From Pseudarthrobacter sp. MM222 (GTDB lineage Bacteria > Actinomycetota > Actinomycetes > Actinomycetales > Micrococcaceae), in the NCBI RefSeq assembly GCF_947090775.1, contig NZ_OX352321.1:4223033-4287032 (forward strand): 64,000 bases of DNA, given 5' to 3'. The position numbers were made by a program, and so were the translations under genes. Positions within the stretch are counted from its first letter, which is position 1; each line of letters begins with the position of its first letter. Below, piece after piece: positions 60,973 through 64,000 of this stretch. The notes beneath the pieces are model-generated. The model was not told the origin of the DNA. It ran no database searches and saw only the letters and a program-made list of their open reading frames with translations.

Positions 60973-61551
60973 TCAGTCTGCGGAGACGACAATGTGCCGG
61001 TCGGCACCTTCGCCCTCGGACTCGCTCACGAGGCCCAAGTCGGCCACGGCGTCATGCACAATCTTGCGCTCATAGGCACTCATCGGGGCCAGTGCGACGG
61101 TCTCGCCGGACTCCTTGACGGACGTGACGGCGTCCTCCGCGATCTTTTGCAGCTCGCCGGCACGCTCCGAACGGTAGCCATTGATGTCGAGCACGAGACG
61201 TGACCGGTTCTCCGTGGCCGAAAGGACGGCCAGCCGGGTCAGTTCCTGAAGTGCTTCGAGGACCTCGCCGTCAGCGCCCACCAGGTTGTCCAGACCGGCC
61301 GATTCTTCTTCGGTGACGATGGAGATGTAGGTGCGGCCGTTGCGGACCTCAATGTCGATGTCGCCGTCGATGTCGGCAATGTCCAGCAGTTCCTCGAGGT
61401 AGTCCGCCGCGACGTCGCCTTCTTCTTCCAGACGGCTGGCGGACGCACCCTTCTCCGGGTTGCCCTCGGAATCCAAGACATCCTGTTGGGATTCGTCCTG
61501 GTCCTCCATGACCTCGGCGGAAATAGCGTGTTCGGTGCTCTCGGCGGACAT
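60973..61551 (-). CDS. jag: Jag/KhpB RNA-binding protein (KH-R3H)
   Basis: A 192-residue protein: acidic N-terminal part (to about residue 55), a KH-like domain (IEVRNGRTYISIVTEEESAGLDNLVGADGEVLEALQEL, in part), and a C-terminal R3H motif (SAYERKIVHDAVADLGLVSESEGEGADRHIV in part). The N-terminal Jag_N domain of firmicutes is missing, typical of Actinobacteria. It binds RNA and is linked to cell elongation. Its ATG overlaps the stop of yidC by one base. Confidence 0.92.
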   Translation of the reverse strand: MSAESTEHAISAEVMEDQDESQQDVLDSEGNPEKGASASRLEEEGDVAADYLEELLDIADIDGDIDIEVRNGRTYISIVTEEESAGLDNLVGADGEVLEALQELTRLAVLSATENRSRLVLDINGYRSERAGELQKIAEDAVTSVKESGETVALAPMSAYERKIVHDAVADLGLVSESEGEGADRHIVVSAD

Positions 61552-62531
61552 TACTTCCTCTTCCTGTTCTTACGTTGTGGCTGAACGCGCTGGGCCTTGG
61601 CCTGCATCGCGGCGACCGCAGCGGCTTCGGCTGCTTCGGCGTCGGCCTTCCTGGCGCCGGTCAGCGGCAGTGCCGGCAGACCCTTGGCGGCGCGGCGCTC
61701 GGCGAGGGCCTTGGCGGCGGGGGACCCCGGCGTCGGCATGCGGCGGATCACGAAGAACTGCTGCGCCATGGTCCACAGGTTGGTGGTGGTCCAGTAGATG
61801 AGGACGCCGATGGGGAAGTTAATGCCGCCCACACCGAAGACGATCGGCAGGATGTAGAGCATCATCTTCTGCTGGCGCATGAACGGGCTGGCCATGGCCT
61901 CTTCGGACATGTTCTTGGCCATGATCTGCTTCTGCGTGATGAACTGCGATGCCGTCATGGCAAGGATCATCACGATCGAGAGGATCCATACCGCCACCAC
62001 ATTGCCGCCCTCAGGCGTGCCGTGAAGCAGCGTTGCGGACAGCGGTGCGCCGAAGATGCTCGATTCGTCGAACTGCACCACCTGGTCGTGGCTCATGGCG
62101 CCGATGCCCTTGCCGCTGGCAGCCGCCGTCGTAATGCCGGAGAGCACCGTGAAGAGGGCGAAGAAGAACGGCATCTGGATCAGCATGGGCAGGCAGGCCG
62201 AGAACGGGTTGGTGCCGTGCTTCTTGTACATGGCCATCTGTTCCTGCGCCATGGCCTGGCGGGACAGCTGGTCGGTCTTGCCCTTGTACTTGTCCTGCAG
62301 CTTCTTCAGGTCGGGCTGCAGCAGCTGCATCCCGCGCTGGGCCTTGATCTGCTTCACGAACACGGGGATCAGGGCGGCGCGGATCACCAGCACCAGCCCG
62401 ATGATGGACAGCGTCCAGGTCCAGCCGTTGGCCGCCGGCAGGCCGATAGTGCTCAGCCCATCATGGAAAGCGACCATGATGAACGAGACCAGCCACTTGA
62501 ACGGAAACATGAGTGTTTCAAAGAAGTCCAT
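61551..62531 (-). CDS. yidC: membrane protein insertase YidC
   Basis: A 326-residue insertase of the short gram-positive type with about five membrane helices. Core: LSIIGLVLVIRAALIPVFVKQIKAQRGMQLLQPDLKKLQDKYKGKTD (coiled cytoplasmic loop and positive groove Arg), then FFALFTVLSGITTAAA and GVLIYWTTTNLWTMAQQFFV (YIDC motif). It inserts and folds membrane proteins with or without SecYEG. Basic C-terminal tail binds ribosomes. Gene order yidD-yidC-jag is as usual. Confidence 0.95.
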   Translation of the reverse strand: MDFFETLMFPFKWLVSFIMVAFHDGLSTIGLPAANGWTWTLSIIGLVLVIRAALIPVFVKQIKAQRGMQLLQPDLKKLQDKYKGKTDQLSRQAMAQEQMAMYKKHGTNPFSACLPMLIQMPFFFALFTVLSGITTAAASGKGIGAMSHDQVVQFDESSIFGAPLSATLLHGTPEGGNVVAVWILSIVMILAMTASQFITQKQIMAKNMSEEAMASPFMRQQKMMLYILPIVFGVGGINFPIGVLIYWTTTNLWTMAQQFFVIRRMPTPGSPAAKALAERRAAKGLPALPLTGARKADAEAAEAAAVAAMQAKAQRVQPQRKNRKRK

Positions 62532-62547
62532 ACGATATCCCTATTCG

Positions 62548-62955
62548 TTAGGCCGCAAGGCGGCCTTCTCCATCAGACTGAGCAGCCAGGTACTTGTCCG
62601 GATTGTTCAGTACAACAATTGTGGGGGTGCGGCCTTCGGGCCAAACACGATCGCCGGCGGGGACGTGGTCCACACCACCGGCATTCCAAGGATGACAGCG
62701 CATCAGGCGCCGCGCCGCCAGCCAACTGCCCTTAACCGCGCCGTGGACCGTGATCGCCTCAAGGGCGTAGGCCGAACAGCTGGGAAAGAACCGGCAGACC
62801 TGGCCGTACAGCGGTGAGACCACCTTGCGGTACGCCAGCAGGAGCAGAATGAGGATATTGCGGGGCAAATTCCACACGGCGCGGCCAAGCCAGGCTGCCG
62901 CGGGCTTAATCCCCGAAATAGGAGCGGGGACGACGGCGGCAGTTGAGTTACGCAC
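62548..62955 (-). CDS. yidD: membrane protein insertion efficiency factor YidD
   Basis: A 135-residue protein with the YidD core: [68 protein letters not shown] (in part). The CRFFPSCS-Y element and the late CHPW are its hallmarks. The extra 30 residues at either end exceed the typical ~85. GTG 62955 overlaps the rnpA stop by 8 bp. It sits between rnpA and yidC and helps membrane-protein insertion. Confidence 0.92.
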   Translation of the reverse strand: MRNSTAAVVPAPISGIKPAAAWLGRAVWNLPRNILILLLLAYRKVVSPLYGQVCRFFPSCSAYALEAITVHGAVKGSWLAARRLMRCHPWNAGGVDHVPAGDRVWPEGRTPTIVVLNNPDKYLAAQSDGEGRLAA

Positions 62956-63358
62956 GCGGTGTCCCTTCCTGTGTTGTCTCGTTAGAAACTGAAGAAGCAG
63001 CCTGTGGAAGGCGGCTGCCCAGCCGTTTCATGGTTGTCTCCAGAGCGGCGTCATAGTCGTTGCGCAGTTGGTCCCAGCTGGCACCGGCCGCGGCGGGCAG
63101 GGCCCGAACCACGATCGCGAACCCGCTACCGTATTTCTGCAACGACAAGGCGCCGGCTTCTCTCAGTCTCCTCTTAACGAGGTTCCTGACGACAGCGTTC
63201 CCGACACTCTTGGAAACGATGAATCCGATCCGGCTTGGTTCGTCGGCAGCCAGGGCTGCCGCATATAACACTACGTTCCGGCGTCCATTGCGGACACCGG
63301 AACGTACAGTTGTTGAAAAATCGGTTGATGTCCTTAGACGGTTTCGGGTGGCTAGCAC
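62948..63358 (-). CDS. rnpA: ribonuclease P protein component
   Basis: A 136-residue RNase P protein that assists the RNA in cutting tRNA 5' leaders. Core: [14 protein letters not shown], then [26 protein letters not shown] (RNR motif, in part). GTG 63358 starts the gene, and its end overlaps yidD by 8 bp. It lies downstream of rpmH in the conserved order. Confidence 0.94.
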   Translation of the reverse strand: MLATRNRLRTSTDFSTTVRSGVRNGRRNVVLYAAALAADEPSRIGFIVSKSVGNAVVRNLVKRRLREAGALSLQKYGSGFAIVVRALPAAAGASWDQLRNDYDAALETTMKRLGSRLPQAASSVSNETTQEGTPRA

Positions 63359-63398
63359 CGTTGAACTCGCACAGGGAGGTGGACCGACGAGTCAGTAT

Positions 63399-63536
63399 TT
63401 AGGCCGACAGTTCGGTGCGACCCTTGCCACGACGGGCTGCCAGGATGGCGCGGCCGGCACGGGTACGCATACGAAGGCGGAAGCCGTGCTTCTTGGCTCG
63501 ACGGCGGTTATTCGGCTGAAAAGTCCGCTTGCTCAC
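63399..63536 (-). CDS. rpmH: 50S ribosomal protein bL34
   Basis: A 45-residue protein ([20 protein letters not shown]..., ending GRTELSA) that matches bL34 over its full length. It starts at GTG 63536. Being short, it is easily missed. It is the first gene of the minus-strand origin operon rpmH-rnpA-yidD-yidC-jag-rsmG-parA-parB. Confidence 0.97.
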   Translation of the reverse strand: MSKRTFQPNNRRRAKKHGFRLRMRTRAGRAILAARRGKGRTELSA

Positions 63537-63778
63537 GTTAGTTACTCCAGTGGATCAAAGGTGCGCCCACCCGATCAAGGGGGAAGAACTGGTCGACGCT
63601 AAGTTTTGTATGTTCCGCTTCCCTCGGTCTCGCAAGACGCGGGGCGTCGGGAGAGATTCAGATGAGGCGAAAAGCGTACACATGGGACTTCACAACGTTA
63701 GGTGTTAGTGCCCTCCAGAGTCAAACTGAGGGATGCGTCGCAACCTTTCCCCAGCTGTGGCTAACTGCCGCTGCTGCC

Positions 63779-63926
63779 TGTGGATGAAGTGCGTCACGGC
63801 CCCCGATTTCGAACTACAGCCATGTGATTATCCACAGGACAGACCCTAGCTATCTTCTAGGTTTTTCATCCCCTAGAGTGTCCCAGTAGCCAATTATCCA
63901 CGGACTGTGCATAACCCTGTGGATTG
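63779..63926. other. DnaA-box region between rpmH and the expected dnaA
   Basis: The 464-bp end of the window (63537-64000) is non-coding. It contains TGTGGATGA (63779), perfect TTATCCACA (63828), TTATCCACG (63894), TGTGCATAA (63906) and TGTGGATTG (63918). This fits the origin side upstream of dnaA, which would lie beyond the window. The rpmH promoter should also lie here; no clear -10/-35 pair is claimed. Confidence 0.65.
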
Positions 63927-64000
63927 AGCCGGCGCCAGCGCACTGGTTCGGGCCTCTTGGCTGCAGGTAATGCAGGCAAGCAAGTTTGAGGAACTGATTG

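Noticed and set aside
61575..62735. Plus-strand open frame of 386 codons opposite yidC/yidD
   Set aside because: Antisense shadow of yidC; no recognisable domain.
1..64000. tRNA, rRNA genes and CRISPR arrays
   Set aside because: No tRNA-like T-loop, rRNA sequence or regularly spaced identical repeats were seen on reading both strands; parS copies are too irregular and unspaced to be a CRISPR array.

Overview
The window is high-GC actinobacterial DNA, most likely from Arthrobacter or Pseudarthrobacter (Micrococcaceae). The indications are the strong GC3 bias, frequent GTG/TTG starts, DUF4193 and DUF2277 proteins, the short Jag/KhpB form, and the gene order rpmH-rnpA-yidD-yidC-jag-rsmG-parA-parB. 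This is inference from gene content; no database was searched. The right edge is the origin side of the chromosome: rpmH and its upstream DnaA-box-bearing region end the window, and dnaA would be expected just beyond position 64000.

Layout. 1-5 kb: end of a GH13 trehalose-synthase-like gene, a GNAT, a BNR-repeat protein with a MoaD-like protein, DUF4193 and a UspA protein. 5.2-8.4 kb: copper module csoR-copZ-copA behind two CsoR-type operators. 8.4-16 kb: a DMT exporter divergent from a CGNR regulator, membrane proteins, a MATE exporter, DoxX, a double-hotdog thioesterase and dnaB. 16-20 kb: a DnaA-box-rich region, two tandem membrane-anchored bL12-like proteins, a TFIIB-type zinc-finger protein, an FMN reductase and a PhzF protein. 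20.4-22.2 kb: the rpsF-ssb-rpsR-rplI operon. 22.5-29 kb: DUF1345, M18 aminopeptidase, secreted intradiol dioxygenase, a complete IS3-family element (25781-27217) and an amino-acid permease. 29-33 kb: ABC transporter plus two-component system in one operon. 33-43.6 kb: PAP2/DAG kinase fusion, DeoR-MFS operon, ABC-F protein, MecA-like penicillin-binding lipoprotein, FAD oxidoreductase and GT87 glycosyltransferase. 43.65-44.7 kb: about 1 kb with three short reading frames, each behind a strong Shine-Dalgarno sequence. 44.7-53 kb: histidine phosphatase and CCA transferase, then NUDIX, murJ, its separate pseudokinase partner, trxB and trxA.

52.94-57.84 kb is the most striking part: almost 5 kb between trxA and parB with no convincing gene, carrying nine exact copies of the 14-bp parS core GTTTCACGTGAAAC. 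A tenth lies inside parA. The region also holds two DnaA-box clusters and several tandem repeats. With parA and parB directly beside it, this is best read as the chromosomal centromere. 57.8-64 kb is the conserved origin-flanking operon on the minus strand.

Main themes are chromosome segregation and replication control (parS array, parAB, dnaB, ssb, DnaA-box clusters), cell-envelope synthesis (murJ and pseudokinase, PBP, yidC/yidD), copper homeostasis and small-molecule export.
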